This document shows, in pieces, positions 42,310-51,722 of a stretch of DNA of 64,000 nucleotides; the stretch's first letter is position 1, and the number at the start of each line of letters is the position of its first letter. The translations under genes and the position numbers were made by a program. The notes below the pieces were generated by a model. That model had not been told where the DNA came from. It made no database searches and saw only the letters and a program-made list of their open reading frames with translations. Location of the stretch: contig JAPLOI010000034.1 of NCBI GenBank assembly GCA_026400815.1, forward strand, positions 1-64,000, in the 5' to 3' direction. Origin of the DNA: Alphaproteobacteria bacterium. Its GTDB lineage: Bacteria > Pseudomonadota > Alphaproteobacteria > Acetobacterales > Acetobacteraceae.

Positions 42310-42816
42310 TGCGCGGGCAAGCGCTTCTCCCACGGCCTCGAGGCAGAACTCCGCCTCCAGCGTGATCGACAGCCGCCACGCCAGAACCCGCCGGCTGAAC
42401 CAATCCACCACCGCCGCCAGGTAGACGAAGCCGCGCGCCATCGGAATGTAGGTGATGTCCATCGCCCAGACCTGGTTCGGCCTATCCACTACCAGCCCGC
42501 GCAGCAGATACGGGAAGATCATGTGCCCGGGTGCAGGTTTCGATGTGTTCGGCCGGCGGTACAGCGCCTCGATGCCCATCCGCCGCATCAGTGTGGCCAA
42601 CGCCAGCCGCCCGATCACCACGCACTCGGCGCGCAGCAGGTCGCGCAGCATCCGGCTGCCGGCAAAGGGGTGTTCGAGATGCAGTGCATCGATCCGGCGC
42701 ATGATCGCCAGCCGCGCCGGGGACACCGGGCGAGGCAGGTAGTATACGCTGCTCCGGCTCAATCGCAGCATCTTGGCCTGTTTTACAACACGCAGATCAT
42801 GGGAGTGGTCGATCAT
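42307..42816 (-). pseudogene. IS3-family OrfB, truncated
   Basis: 169 residues starting IDHSHDLRVVKQAKMLRLSR, with SSVYYLPRP, the HTH_21 region (RRIDALHLEHPFAGSRML) and the start of the integrase core (PNQVWAMDITYIPM, first catalytic Asp). It ends at CLEAVGEALARA, before the second Asp (usually NTDQGSQF) and the catalytic Glu. Normal OrfB is about 280 residues, so this copy is inactive. Confidence 0.85.
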
Positions 42817-43124
42817 CGCTTTGCGCTCAGCAGGCCGGCCTTGCTGAGCGCGCCGGACAAAAAATCCTTCTCCAGCGTCAGCTCCCCGATCTTCGCATGC
42901 AGCAGCTTCAGGTCGACCGCGGGCTTGGTGTCGGCAACCGCGGGGCCCGAACCGAAAACACCCGCCGCCCCTTCCTGCAACTGAGCCTTCCACGCCGTGA
43001 TCTGGTGCGGGTGCACGTCAAACAGCTTGGCCAATTCAGCGAGCGTCTTGTCGCCCTTGAGCGCCGCCAGCGCCACTTTCGCCTTGCAAGCACGGCTGTG
43101 CGTCCGCCGTGTACGTTTCGTCAT
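42813..43124 (-). CDS. IS3-family OrfA
   Basis: A 103-residue DNA-binding protein: KRTRRTHSRACKAKVALAAL, then TLAELAKLFDVHPHQITAWK (helix-turn-helix) and a leucine-rich coiled segment (LKLLHAKIGELTLEKDFLSG). It appears intact. In IS3 elements it combines with OrfB by frameshifting to make the transposase. Confidence 0.88.
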   Translation of the reverse strand: MTKRTRRTHSRACKAKVALAALKGDKTLAELAKLFDVHPHQITAWKAQLQEGAAGVFGSGPAVADTKPAVDLKLLHAKIGELTLEKDFLSGALSKAGLLSAKR

Positions 43125-43235
43125 GTTCGCTCTTGATCTGCGGCAATATCGCCGCTGTCAGGCAAGAAAGCCACTTATCGAACTGTCCGAATTTCCCGAG
43201 CCATCTCTCCCGGGGCGGTTCAATCGGAGAAATGT

Positions 43236-43895
43236 TCAGCCAAACCACCAAGAGTGAGGGTCATGGATTGCCCTGTTATCGTTCAACGCAATGATTCCCT
43301 TGATTAGTCGTATCAAATACCAAAGGAAAGCTACCACTGGTACTATATAAAACAACGGAAGCAACACCAGCGACAATACAGGCAGAACCATCGCAATGAT
43401 AGCAAATGTGGCTATGCCGATGACGAACATTATGGCCCAAAAACCCAGATTCAACCAAAACGTCCAAATGAGAAAGGTGAGGTGTGACTGCGCAATCGCA
43501 TTCGATGTTGGGCGCTTCACATAAGCAATCACTAGACCGATGATCGTGGTAAATGCGAACGAAAAAATTCCCGCGAGATAAAGCGCGTAAACAATAAAAA
43601 TGAGTGTCTTTTCATCGATAGAAGCAGTGGAAGCATAGAATGCTGGTGCACCGGTCTGAAACGGCCGATGCGTTGATCCGAAACCTGCCGGTGGGAGAGG
43701 GGGAGAAGGTGCGGTTGCTCTGAATAGATGGGAAAACTCCGTCTCACCAAGAGTACGCCAAGTGGTTCCGAACGCTTCAGTCCAGGCCATGTGTCTCGCT
43801 TGTAGACGACCGCTCTGAATCATTTGCTGAACCTGAGCCGAGTTAAGCGGGCCCACTTGGTGGCCGGGTTGCTCAATCACATACCACTGAGCCAT
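43236..43895 (-). CDS. GYF-domain membrane protein (DUF4870-like)
   Basis: A 219-residue protein in two parts. Residues 1-60 are a GYF_2-type domain (WYVIEQPGHQVGPLNSAQVQ, MIQSGRLQARHMAW, TWRTLGETEF). A Pro-rich linker follows, then three hydrophobic helices (FIVYALYLAGIFSFAFTTII, FWAIMFVIGIATFAIIAMVL, LPLFYIVPVVAFLWYLI) with the GIIALNDNRAI end typical of DUF4870-like proteins. ATG at 43895 has GGAG 9 bases upstream. The gene is markedly A/T-richer than its neighbours and sits among IS fragments, which suggests acquisition from outside. Function unknown. Confidence 0.7.
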   Translation of the reverse strand: MAQWYVIEQPGHQVGPLNSAQVQQMIQSGRLQARHMAWTEAFGTTWRTLGETEFSHLFRATAPSPPLPPAGFGSTHRPFQTGAPAFYASTASIDEKTLIFIVYALYLAGIFSFAFTTIIGLVIAYVKRPTSNAIAQSHLTFLIWTFWLNLGFWAIMFVIGIATFAIIAMVLPVLSLVLLPLFYIVPVVAFLWYLIRLIKGIIALNDNRAIHDPHSWWFG

Positions 43896-44001
43896 CGTGC
43901 CATCTCCTACGCAATGCACTGCCCGAGGCACTACCATGCGGAAGTGTGCAGTGGATAAGCTTCTCATACAAGCGATCTGATCGTCAGTTAAGAACGCTCC
44001 T

Positions 44002-44289
44002 TCAGCGCATAGGAAGCTGGGTTGCCCGCACCGTGGCTGAGCTCGTGCTGATCGCGAGGAGGCTGATCAGGATCGCCAGAAGCCGGATGAGCCAGGCGCG
44101 GAGGAGGCGCAGGTTGTGGCCTGCGGCGGTGAGGGTGACGTTGATGGCGTCACCTGTGGCACCAGCGAGGAAATTACGGCCGAGACGGCCGTCCTCCTTC
44201 ATGTGGCCGATGCCGATGCACTCCACCTCCGGGGCGTGCAGGACATAGATCTTCTCGTGGCCCAGGTCGTCGTGACGCTGGCGCAGCAG
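44002..44289 (-). pseudogene. IS5/IS1182-type transposase, C-terminal fragment
   Basis: About 95 codons read KIYVLHAPEVECIGIGHMKE, DGRLGRNFLAGATGDAINVT and LTAAGHNLRLLRAWL. The GRNFLAG..GDAIN..L.AAG.N block is the C-terminal end of IS5/IS1182-type transposases. The N-terminal and catalytic parts are missing; the fragment begins directly at the stop codon of zincin copy B. Confidence 0.75.
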
Positions 44290-44685
44290 CTACCCCTCAC
44301 CCTCGATCCGTTCGATGTCGGCGTCCGAGATGCCGAAATGGTGCGCGACCTCTTGGATCAGGATGTTGCGGACCAAGCGGAACAGGTCCTCTCCGGTCTC
44401 GATCCACTCCAGCAGGATGGGCCCGCGGTAGAGGGTGATGGTGTCGTGCTCCATCGGCGCGTCGAGAACGGTGTTCTGTGTGCGCGGCGGGCGGCGGTAG
44501 AGCCCAGTGATCGCCCAGGGGCTTTCGAAGCCAAGCTCCTGCGCGATCTCTTCCTCCACTACCTCATCCACCAGGATGGTGACGCCCCGCACCAGGATCC
44601 GCAGTTCCTCCGGGATGGCGGAGAAGGCATGCTCGGCCAGGTCCGCGATGTCGTCGAGGGTGGGAGGATGGTGGAAGCGGTGCAT
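44290..44685 (-). CDS. Zincin-like metallopeptidase-family protein, copy B (QExxH)
   Basis: 131 residues, about 78% identical to copy A at 21284 by direct comparison (about 29 differences). It has the same blocks HRFHHPPTLDDIADLAEHAF and TLYRGPILLEWIETGEDLF, and the altered motif QEVAHHFG in place of HExxHHFG. Both copies keep an open, full-length frame despite decayed surroundings, which hints at selection. The region upstream also resembles that of copy A. The tRNA-Ser lies 555 bases further on. Confidence 0.75.
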   Translation of the reverse strand: MHRFHHPPTLDDIADLAEHAFSAIPEELRILVRGVTILVDEVVEEEIAQELGFESPWAITGLYRRPPRTQNTVLDAPMEHDTITLYRGPILLEWIETGEDLFRLVRNILIQEVAHHFGISDADIERIEGEG

Positions 44686-45239
44686 GACGCATCCACCTAC
44701 TGGCGGAGCGCCGCGTCAAGCTGAGAGAGATGGCCGATCGGGTGGACGCTGGGGATGAGGGTGGGCAGCCGCAGCAGATTCGCAGACGCTGGGGCGAGGC
44801 TGACACGCCTGTCCGCGCCGTCTGGAGCGCGCACAAGGGCTCCAGTCTTCGCCTGCTCGCGCGATCCGCCCCAGCGTGAGCTTCGTGCCGGGCGCCATGA
44901 GGAGCGGATTGAGTCCGTGCACTGGGCGACGACACGACGCAGCTTGATGAGGTGGCGTACCACGCAGTTCCCCTTTTTCGACCCCGGCACCATTCGCCAG
45001 GTAAACAGGTATTCGAACTCGCTGCCCCGCGACGCCCCTACAACCTATTGAAGATGCTGTGCTTCTGCCATCCGTACTAAATCAGCCAAGTCAACAGCTT
45101 CGGAGAGTATCGGCAACTGGAGAGCGACTTTCGGCCCCTCCCGCGTCTCGCCGGTCAACAGGTGAGGCGGAAAAGTCCCAGGATACCTGGGGATTTCCGT
45201 GCGGTGGCCTTCGGCGGAGAGCCTGACGCGCAGGGGAAT
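44686..45239. other. Non-coding stretch between zincin copy B and tRNA-Ser
   Basis: About 550 bases. The first 200 are related to the region next to copy A (the ccgcgtcaag block and ctggggatgaggg). No gene was recognised in the rest. It ends at the encoded CCA of the tRNA. Confidence 0.5.
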
Positions 45240-45329
45240 TGGCGGAAGGGGAGGGATTCGAACCCTCGGTACGCTTTCACGCACACACGCTTTCCAAGCG
45301 TGCGCCTTAAGCCGCTCGGCCACCCTTCC
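45240..45329 (-). tRNA. tRNA-Ser (anticodon GGA)
   Basis: A 90-nt tRNA on the minus strand. The acceptor stem GGAAGGG pairs with CCCTTCC, followed by discriminator G and encoded CCA. The anticodon loop CTTGGAAAG gives GGA, which reads UCC/UCU. A long variable arm (GTGTGCGTGAAAGCGTAC) and the T-arm GAGGGTTCGAATCCCTC complete the serine fold. It may have been an integration site: a decayed relative of its 3' end is near 21994. Confidence 0.95.
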
Positions 45330-45407
45330 GTCGCGGCGCGCTGAATAGCAGCGCACCGAAGGCACGTCTATGCCCCAACGGGGCAGCAGCATCGCCCAAA
45401 CGGCGCG

Positions 45408-47213
45408 TCAGGCATCCATCTTCAGGGCGGCAAGGAACGCACTCTGCGGGATCTCGACCTTGCCGAACTGCCGCATGCGCTTCTTGCCCTCCTTCTGCTT
45501 CTCCAGCAGCTTCCGCTTGCGGCTGATGTCACCGCCATAGCACTTCGCGGTCACGTCCTTGCTCAGCGCCCCGATCGTCTCGCGCGCAATCACCCGCCCG
45601 CCGATCGCCGCCTGGATGGCGATCTTGAACAGCTGCTTCGGGATCAAATCCTTCAGCTTCTCGCAGATGCTGCGCCCGCGTCGCTCCGCCTGGCTCTTGT
45701 GCGCGATGAAGGACAGCGCATCCACCGGGTCCTGGTTCACCAGGATGGAGATGCGCACCAACTCGCCCTCGGCATAGGCGTCCATCGCGTAGTCGAAGCT
45801 GGCATAGCCGCGGCTGACGGATTTCAGCCGGTCGTAGAAATCGAACACCACCTCGTTCAGCGGCAGGCGATACACCGCCATGGCGCGGTTGCCGACATAG
45901 GTGAGATCCAGCTGCACGCCGCGCCGCTCGCTGCACAGGGTCAGGATGGAGCCGAGATACTCATCGGGCACCATGATCGTGGCCTTGATCCAAGGCTCCT
46001 CGATATGGTCGATCTTGGTCGGGTCCGGCATGTCGGCGGGGTTGTGCAGCTCCGTCATGCTGCCATCGTTGGCGAACAGCCGGTACACCACGCTCGGCGC
46101 GGTCGCGATCAGGTCGAGGTCGAATTCGCGCGACAGCCGCTCCTGGATGATCTCCAGGTGCAGCAGGCCCAGGAACCCGCAGCGATAACCGAAGCCCAGC
46201 GCGGCGCTGCTCTCCGCCTCGAAATGGAAGCTCGCATCGTTCAGCCGCAGCTTGGCCAGGCTGTCGCGCAGCTTCTCGAAATCGTCGGCATCCACCGGGA
46301 ACAGGCCGCACCACACCACGGGCACACTGGGCTTGAAGCCCGGCAGCGCCTCGGTGGCCGGCTGGCGGTCATCGGTGATGGTGTCGCCCACCGCGATATC
46401 GGCCACCGTCTTGATGGCCGCGGTGATGTAGCCCATCTCGCCCGGGCCCAGATCGTCCACCGGCACCAGCCGCGGCGTGAACACGCCCACCTGCTCCACC
46501 GGATGCGTGATTCCATTGGCCATCATGCGGATCTTCTGGCCCTTGCGGATGCTGCCGTCCTTCACCCGGATCAGGATGATCACGCCCAGATACTGGTCGT
46601 ACCAGCTATCCACGATCAGCGCCTTCAGCGGCGCGTTCCGGTTGCCGGTCGGCGGCGGCAGCCGGGTCACCAGCGCCTCCAGCACGCCCTCAATGTTCAG
46701 GCCCGACTTGGCCGAAACCATCACGGCGTCCGACGCATCCAGCCCGATCACGTCCTCGATCTGCTGGCGCACCCGGTCGGGCTCGGCCGCCGGCAGGTCG
46801 ATCTTGTTGAGCACCGGCACGATCTCGTGGTTCGCATCGATCGCCTGGTACACATTGGCCAGCGTCTGCGCCTCCACGCCCTGGGAGGCATCGACCACCA
46901 GCAACGAGCCCTCGCACGCGGCCAAGGACCGGCTCACCTCGTAGGCGAAGTCCACATGGCCCGGCGTGTCCATCAGATTGAGCACGTAATCCAGCCCATC
47001 CTTGGCCTTGTAGGCCAGGCGCACCGTCTGCGCCTTGATGGTGATGCCGCGCTCCTTCTCCAGCTCCATGTTGTCGAGCACCTGCTCGGTCATCTCGCGC
47101 GCCGTCAGGCCGCCAGTGGCCTGGATCAGCCGGTCGGCGAGCGTGGATTTCCCATGGTCGATATGGGCGATGATCGAGAAGTTGCGGATGCGATCGAGTG
47201 GGGTGTCGGTCAT
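45408..47213 (-). CDS. lepA: Elongation factor 4 (back-translocating GTPase)
   Basis: A 601-residue translational GTPase. The G domain shows [10 protein letters not shown] (P-loop), DTPGH (G3) and NKID (G4). The EF-G-like domains follow, and the LepA-specific C-terminus ends in [20 protein letters not shown]. LepA acts on ribosomes, helping under stress and in assembly. It begins 31 bases after pheT, so it is probably cotranscribed with pheST. Full length for the family. Confidence 0.97.
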   Translation of the reverse strand: MTDTPLDRIRNFSIIAHIDHGKSTLADRLIQATGGLTAREMTEQVLDNMELEKERGITIKAQTVRLAYKAKDGLDYVLNLMDTPGHVDFAYEVSRSLAACEGSLLVVDASQGVEAQTLANVYQAIDANHEIVPVLNKIDLPAAEPDRVRQQIEDVIGLDASDAVMVSAKSGLNIEGVLEALVTRLPPPTGNRNAPLKALIVDSWYDQYLGVIILIRVKDGSIRKGQKIRMMANGITHPVEQVGVFTPRLVPVDDLGPGEMGYITAAIKTVADIAVGDTITDDRQPATEALPGFKPSVPVVWCGLFPVDADDFEKLRDSLAKLRLNDASFHFEAESSAALGFGYRCGFLGLLHLEIIQERLSREFDLDLIATAPSVVYRLFANDGSMTELHNPADMPDPTKIDHIEEPWIKATIMVPDEYLGSILTLCSERRGVQLDLTYVGNRAMAVYRLPLNEVVFDFYDRLKSVSRGYASFDYAMDAYAEGELVRISILVNQDPVDALSFIAHKSQAERRGRSICEKLKDLIPKQLFKIAIQAAIGGRVIARETIGALSKDVTAKCYGGDISRKRKLLEKQKEGKKRMRQFGKVEIPQSAFLAALKMDA

Positions 47214-47244
47214 GGGTGTCAGATAGGCGCTTTGCCTCTCCCTG

Positions 47245-49704
47245 TCAGCCTCGCAGCGTGGCGCCAGTGGCCTTGGCGACGGCCACCACCACCTTCTGCC
47301 CCGCCGCTTCGATCTCCTGGTCCGTCAGCGTGCGCTCGCGCGGCTGGAACACCACCTCGATCCCCAGGGATTTGCGGCCGGCCTCCATCTTGTCGCCCTC
47401 GTACACGTCGAACAGCGCAACGCCTGCGATCAGCGTGCGCTCCGCCCCGCGCGCGGCCTTCAGCACCGCCTCGGCCGGCACGCCCGCCTCCACCACGAAG
47501 GCGAAATCGCGCCGCACCGGCTGGAAGGCCGGCAGGTCAGGAACGGACTTCTTGCGCTTCTTGGGATCCTGGATGGCATCAAGATACACCTCGAACGCCA
47601 CCGCCGGGCCCGTGAGGTCCAGCGCCGCCAGCACGCGCGGATGCAGCGCCCCGAACGTCGCCAGCACCGTCTTGGGGCCCTGCCGCACCGTGCCGCTCTG
47701 GCCCGGATGGTAGAAGCCCGGCGCATCGGCCGTCACGCTCAGCGCCTCCATCGGCACACCAAGGGCCGCCAGCACCGCCCAGAGGTCGGCCTTGGCCCCC
47801 ATCGCATCCACCGCCGTGGCGCCGCCCTGCCAGTGGCGCGCGCTGGCCCCGGCCCGCAGCCCGGCAGCCACCAGGCGCTGCCCCTCGGCATCCGGGAAGG
47901 CCGGCCCGATCTCGAACAGGCTCACATCGGCATGGCCGCGCGCGGCATTGCGCCCCGCCGCCATCGCCAGCGTGGCCAGCGGCGTTGGCCGCATCTGGTC
48001 AAGGTCGGAGGCGATCGGGTTCACCAGCCGCAACGCCTCCGGCGCCGTGCCGAACAGCCGCGCCGTCTCGGAAGGCATGAAGCTGAAGGTCACGCACTCC
48101 GCCATTCCCGCCGCCGCCAGCATGCGCCGCGCCACCGCGCTGCGCTGCTGCCGCGGCGAGAGCGTGGCCGCCGGCACCGAACCCGAAACCGGCAGGGAAA
48201 CCGGCGGCACGTTGTCCAGGCCCTTCAGGCGCAGCACCTCCTCAATCAGGTCGCATTCCTGCTCCATCGCCGCCCGCCCCTCGGCCGCCTTCGCGGCGCG
48301 ATCCGCCGGCAGGCTGGGCGAGGGCTCCAGCGGGGTGGAACCCGCCACGTCGTTGCGCCAGGAAGGCACGTTGACGGTCACGGAGGTCTCGCTGCGCGCC
48401 GCCACGGTGAAGCCGAGCCGTTCCAGCAAGGCCACGCACTCATCCGGCGCCACATCCATGCCGCCGAATTCGCCCATCCGGGCAAAGCGCATCGTCGCCG
48501 TGCGCTGCCACGCCGGCATCGCCCCGGCCACCGCCACCTCGCTCGCCTCGCCGCCGCACAGATGCTGGATCATCCGCGTCGCCGCCTCGACCGCATCTGG
48601 CAGCAGCGCCGGGTCGATCCCGCGTTCGAAGCGCTGGCGCGCATCGCTGATGATCTGGTGCCGCCGCCCGGCCAGCGCGACCGAAACGGGCTCGAACAGC
48701 GCGCATTCCAGGAACACGCTGGTCGTGCCCTCGTCGCAGCCCGTCGCCTCGCCACCCACCACGCCCGCCAAAGACTGCACGCCATTGGCATCGGCGATCA
48801 CGCAGTCATCCTGCGTCACGGTATAATCCCTGCCGTTCAGGGCCTTGAACGCCTCCCCCGCGCCCGGCCGGAACACCAGCCGCCCGCCCGCCACCTTGTC
48901 GGCATCGAACACGTGCAGCGGCCGGCCGAGATCCATGGTGAAGAAATTCGTCACGTCCACCAGCGCGTTGATCGGCCGCAGCCCCACCGCCACCAGCCGC
49001 TCCTGCAGCCATTTCGGGCTCGGCCCGTTCTTCACGCCACGAATGGTCCGGCCCAGCACCCAGGGGCAGGCCAGGGGCATCTCGATCGCCCAATCCACCG
49101 CGCTCGCGCCGTGGCTTTGCACCTTGGTCGGCGCGAACGGCACCAGCGTGCCCAGCCCCGCCGCCGCCAGGTCCCGCGCCACGCCGCGCACCGACAGCGC
49201 ATCGCCGCGATTGGGCGTCACCGCGATCTCGATCACCGGATCATCCAGCCCCGCCCACTCGGCATAGGCCATGCCCACGGGGGCCGACTCATCCAGCTCC
49301 ACGATCCCCGAATGGTCCTCGCCGAGGCCCATCTCCCGGTAGGAGAGCAGCATGCCGGCACTTTCCACGCCGCGGATCTCGCCCACCTTCAGCGTGACCG
49401 CCGTGCCCGGAATGTAGCTGCCCGGCGGCGCGAACACGCCCTTCATGCCGGTGCGCGCATTCGGCGCCCCGCACACCACGGAAACGATGCCGTTGCCGGT
49501 ATCCACCTTGCAGGCCCGCAGCCGGTCCGCGTTCGGGTGCTGCACCGCTTCCACCACATGCGCCACCACGAACGGCGCCAGCGCCGCCCCGCGATTCTCA
49601 ACGCCCTCCAGCTCCAACCCGATATTGGTCAGCGCCGTGGTGATCTCATCCAACGAGGCATCCGTCTCCAGATGCGTCTTCAGCCAGGAAAGGGGGAACT
49701 TCAT
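47245..49704 (-). CDS. pheT: Phenylalanyl-tRNA synthetase beta subunit
   Basis: An 819-residue subunit beginning [20 protein letters not shown]. The N-terminal tRNA-binding domain ([20 protein letters not shown]), the B3/B4 editing region ([20 protein letters not shown]), B5 ([10 protein letters not shown] nearby) and the C-terminal anticodon-binding FDX-ACB domain ([34 protein letters not shown]) are all visible. It pairs with PheS as an alpha2-beta2 enzyme charging tRNA-Phe. The ATG at 49704 lies four bases after the pheS stop. Confidence 0.97.
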   Translation of the reverse strand: MKFPLSWLKTHLETDASLDEITTALTNIGLELEGVENRGAALAPFVVAHVVEAVQHPNADRLRACKVDTGNGIVSVVCGAPNARTGMKGVFAPPGSYIPGTAVTLKVGEIRGVESAGMLLSYREMGLGEDHSGIVELDESAPVGMAYAEWAGLDDPVIEIAVTPNRGDALSVRGVARDLAAAGLGTLVPFAPTKVQSHGASAVDWAIEMPLACPWVLGRTIRGVKNGPSPKWLQERLVAVGLRPINALVDVTNFFTMDLGRPLHVFDADKVAGGRLVFRPGAGEAFKALNGRDYTVTQDDCVIADANGVQSLAGVVGGEATGCDEGTTSVFLECALFEPVSVALAGRRHQIISDARQRFERGIDPALLPDAVEAATRMIQHLCGGEASEVAVAGAMPAWQRTATMRFARMGEFGGMDVAPDECVALLERLGFTVAARSETSVTVNVPSWRNDVAGSTPLEPSPSLPADRAAKAAEGRAAMEQECDLIEEVLRLKGLDNVPPVSLPVSGSVPAATLSPRQQRSAVARRMLAAAGMAECVTFSFMPSETARLFGTAPEALRLVNPIASDLDQMRPTPLATLAMAAGRNAARGHADVSLFEIGPAFPDAEGQRLVAAGLRAGASARHWQGGATAVDAMGAKADLWAVLAALGVPMEALSVTADAPGFYHPGQSGTVRQGPKTVLATFGALHPRVLAALDLTGPAVAFEVYLDAIQDPKKRKKSVPDLPAFQPVRRDFAFVVEAGVPAEAVLKAARGAERTLIAGVALFDVYEGDKMEAGRKSLGIEVVFQPRERTLTDQEIEAAGQKVVVAVAKATGATLRG

Positions 49705-49708
49705 GGTC

Positions 49709-50779
49709 TCACACCCCCTCGTGGAGCATCGCCGGCGCCAGGGCACTGAACCCGTAGTGCCGCAGCCAGCGGATATCGCTTTCGTAGAACGGCCGCAGAT
49801 CGGGGATGCCGTGCTTCAGCATCGTCACCCGCTCGATCCCCATGCCGAACGCAAACCCCTGCCATTCGCGCGGATCGATCCCGCAATTGGCCAGCACCTT
49901 CGGGTGCACCATCCCGCTGCCCAAAATCTCCAGCCAGTCCCCGCCTCCGCCCAGTTCGCCCGTCTTGCGGTTCCAGCCGATATCCACCTCCATCGAGGGC
50001 TCGGTGAACGGGAAGTAGCTCGACCGGAACCGCACCGGCAGGTTGGTGATGCCGAAGAACGCCCGCAGGAAATCGATCAGGCAGCCCTTCAGGTGCCCCA
50101 GCGTGATCCCGCGATCGATCACCAGCCCCTCCACCTGGTGGAACATCGGCGAGTGCGTCGCATCGTGGTCGGCGCGATAGGTGCGGCCGGGCACGATCAC
50201 CCGGATCGGCGGCGCCTGGTTCAGCATCGTGCGCACCTGCACCGGCGAGGTATGCGTGCGCAGCACCCGCTGCCGCCCTTCGGCGTCGATGCCCGGCACA
50301 TAGAACGTATCCATGTCCTGCCGCGCCGGATGGTGCGCCGGAATGTTCAGCGCGCCGAAATTGCGCCAGTCATCCTCGATATCCGGCCCCTCGGCGATGG
50401 CGAAGCCCATGGCGCCGAAGATCGCCGCCATCTCCTCCATCGTCCGGCTGATCGGATGGATCAGCCCGGTGGGGGCCAGGCGCGGCGGCAAGGTCACGTC
50501 CAGCCGCTCGCTCGCCAGCCGCGCCTCCAGCGCCGCCTCCTCCAGCGAGGCGCGCCGCGCGTCGATCGCCGCGGTCAGCGCCTCCTTCAGCTCATTCAGC
50601 GCCGCCCCGCGCGCGCGCCGCTCCTCGGGCGCCACCTTGCCCAACTCCTTGAGCAACCCCGTCAGCGAACCGCTGCGGCCCAGCACGGCCACGCGCACCG
50701 CATCCCAGGCGCGCAAATCGCCGGCGGCCGCCAGGGCGGCATCGGTTTCGGTCTTGAGGGCGAGAAGATCGTCGGTCAT
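49709..50779 (-). CDS. pheS: Phenylalanyl-tRNA synthetase alpha subunit
   Basis: A 356-residue class II synthetase subunit. An N-terminal coiled coil (to about residue 90) is followed by [31 protein letters not shown] (motif 2 region), [36 protein letters not shown], and the motif 3 [18 protein letters not shown]. It is first in the pheS-pheT-lepA unit. A 44-base symmetrical hairpin lies about 80 bases upstream of its start. Confidence 0.97.
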   Translation of the reverse strand: MTDDLLALKTETDAALAAAGDLRAWDAVRVAVLGRSGSLTGLLKELGKVAPEERRARGAALNELKEALTAAIDARRASLEEAALEARLASERLDVTLPPRLAPTGLIHPISRTMEEMAAIFGAMGFAIAEGPDIEDDWRNFGALNIPAHHPARQDMDTFYVPGIDAEGRQRVLRTHTSPVQVRTMLNQAPPIRVIVPGRTYRADHDATHSPMFHQVEGLVIDRGITLGHLKGCLIDFLRAFFGITNLPVRFRSSYFPFTEPSMEVDIGWNRKTGELGGGGDWLEILGSGMVHPKVLANCGIDPREWQGFAFGMGIERVTMLKHGIPDLRPFYESDIRWLRHYGFSALAPAMLHEGV

Positions 50780-50856
50780 GGGCCTCGTCCGGAGCTGAAG
50801 CGTGATCGTCGAAGGCGGAATCGCCGGAGGCGTGAATCACGCGATCAAACAAAGAC

Positions 50857-50900
50857 CTAGACCATGTTCCGCGCGTCTGTCAGCGCGGATCGTGGTCTAG
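50857..50900. promoter_or_regulatory. Symmetrical hairpin in the pheST leader
   Basis: A 44-base imperfect palindrome: CTAGACCA, four free bases, CCGCGC, an eight-base loop, GCGCGG, four free bases, TGGTCTAG. It lies between the rplT terminator and pheS. It could be an RNA element in the pheST leader or an operator. No leader peptide rich in Phe codons was found next to it. Confidence 0.6.
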
Positions 50901-50909
50901 TCGCACACG

Positions 50910-50939
50910 AAAAAGGGCCGCCCCGCGCGGGCAGCCCTT
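50910..50939 (-). terminator. Intrinsic terminator after rplT
   Basis: On the minus strand AAGGGCTGCCC and GGGCGGCCCTT form an 11-bp stem (one T-G wobble) with a 4-base loop, running into TTTCG so that five T residues end the stem. It lies 33 bases after the rplT stop and should end the rpmI-rplT transcript. Confidence 0.8.
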
Positions 50940-50972
50940 CTCGTCGCGATCGGTATCCCTTGCGGGACGCGA

Positions 50973-51329
50973 TCAGGCCAGGGCGGCCTGCGCCTTCTTC
51001 ACGATCTCACCAAAGCTGGCGGGATCGTCATAGGCGATGGCGGCCAGAACCTTGCGGTCCATCTCGATGCCACTCGCCTTGAGCGCCGCGATGAACTTCG
51101 AATAGGTCATGCCGTGCTCACGCACCGCGGCGTTGATGCGCTGGATCCACAGGCTGCGGAAATCGCGCTTCTTCACCTTGCGGTCGCGATAGGCATACTG
51201 AAGGGACTTCTCCAGCCGCTCCAGCGCAATGCGATAATTGGTGGACGAACGGCCCACGAAGCCCTTGGAGGCATCGAGAACCTTCTTGTGGCGGGCGTGC
51301 GTTGTTACGCCCCGCTTGACGCGTGCCAT
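50973..51329 (-). CDS. rplT: 50S ribosomal protein L20
   Basis: 118 residues, the family length: [81 protein letters not shown]20 binds 23S rRNA early in large-subunit assembly. It follows rpmI by 14 bases and is closed by an intrinsic terminator. Confidence 0.98.
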   Translation of the reverse strand: MARVKRGVTTHARHKKVLDASKGFVGRSSTNYRIALERLEKSLQYAYRDRKVKKRDFRSLWIQRINAAVREHGMTYSKFIAALKASGIEMDRKVLAAIAYDDPASFGEIVKKAQAALA

Positions 51330-51343
51330 GTGCTAGCGCTCCC

Positions 51344-51547
51344 TCAACCCAGACCGTACGGCGCCCACTGCTTGACGGTCAGCCCGTCAGCATGGGTCAG
51401 CGTCTGGCTGCCGCGCCCCTGGCGCTTCATCTTCTGCGGACGGTTGATCAGCCCGTGGCGCTTGTTGCCAGGGCCCGCCAGCACCTTGCCGGTGGCGGTG
51501 ATCTTGAAGCGCTTCTTCACAGAAGACTTCGTCTTCATCTTGGGCAT
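51344..51547 (-). CDS. rpmI: 50S ribosomal protein L35
   Basis: 67 residues beginning [20 protein letters not shown] and ending [19 protein letters not shown]. The second of two in-frame ATGs (51547) is preferred because GAGGAG lies 7 bases before it. infC, which usually precedes rpmI, is not here; the divergent dapF lies upstream instead. Confidence 0.97.
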   Translation of the reverse strand: MPKMKTKSSVKKRFKITATGKVLAGPGNKRHGLINRPQKMKRQGRGSQTLTHADGLTVKQWAPYGLG

Positions 51548-51722
51548 TTGCATCTCCTCAGGTCGGAAGCTGCCCCCACCGGAATGGCAGGCACAGCCGT
51601 CGCGGCCGGGCATGCCCACACAGGCCCGGACCCACAGACGAAGGCGGGCATATACCGATCCGCCCCCCGCCATGCAAGCCGCGCGCTTTGCCGCACACGC
51701 GCAGCCCCATATAACCCCGCGC

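Larger units (their letters stand above)
42307..43124 (-). mobile_element. IS3-family element, 3'-truncated
   Basis: An IS3-type insertion sequence with overlapping OrfA (42813-43124) and OrfB (42307-42816). The 3' part of OrfB and the right end are missing where the phage-gene remnant begins. The left terminal repeat upstream of 43124 was not defined. It could not move without helper functions. Confidence 0.85.

Noticed and set aside
35000-44300. Complete prophage
   Set aside because: There are scattered phage-style proteins and a recombinase but no terminase, portal, capsid, tail or lysis genes.
50780-50905. T-box riboswitch ahead of pheST
   Set aside because: No T-box consensus or specifier loop is visible, and T-boxes are not expected in alphaproteobacteria. 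Only a symmetrical hairpin is present.
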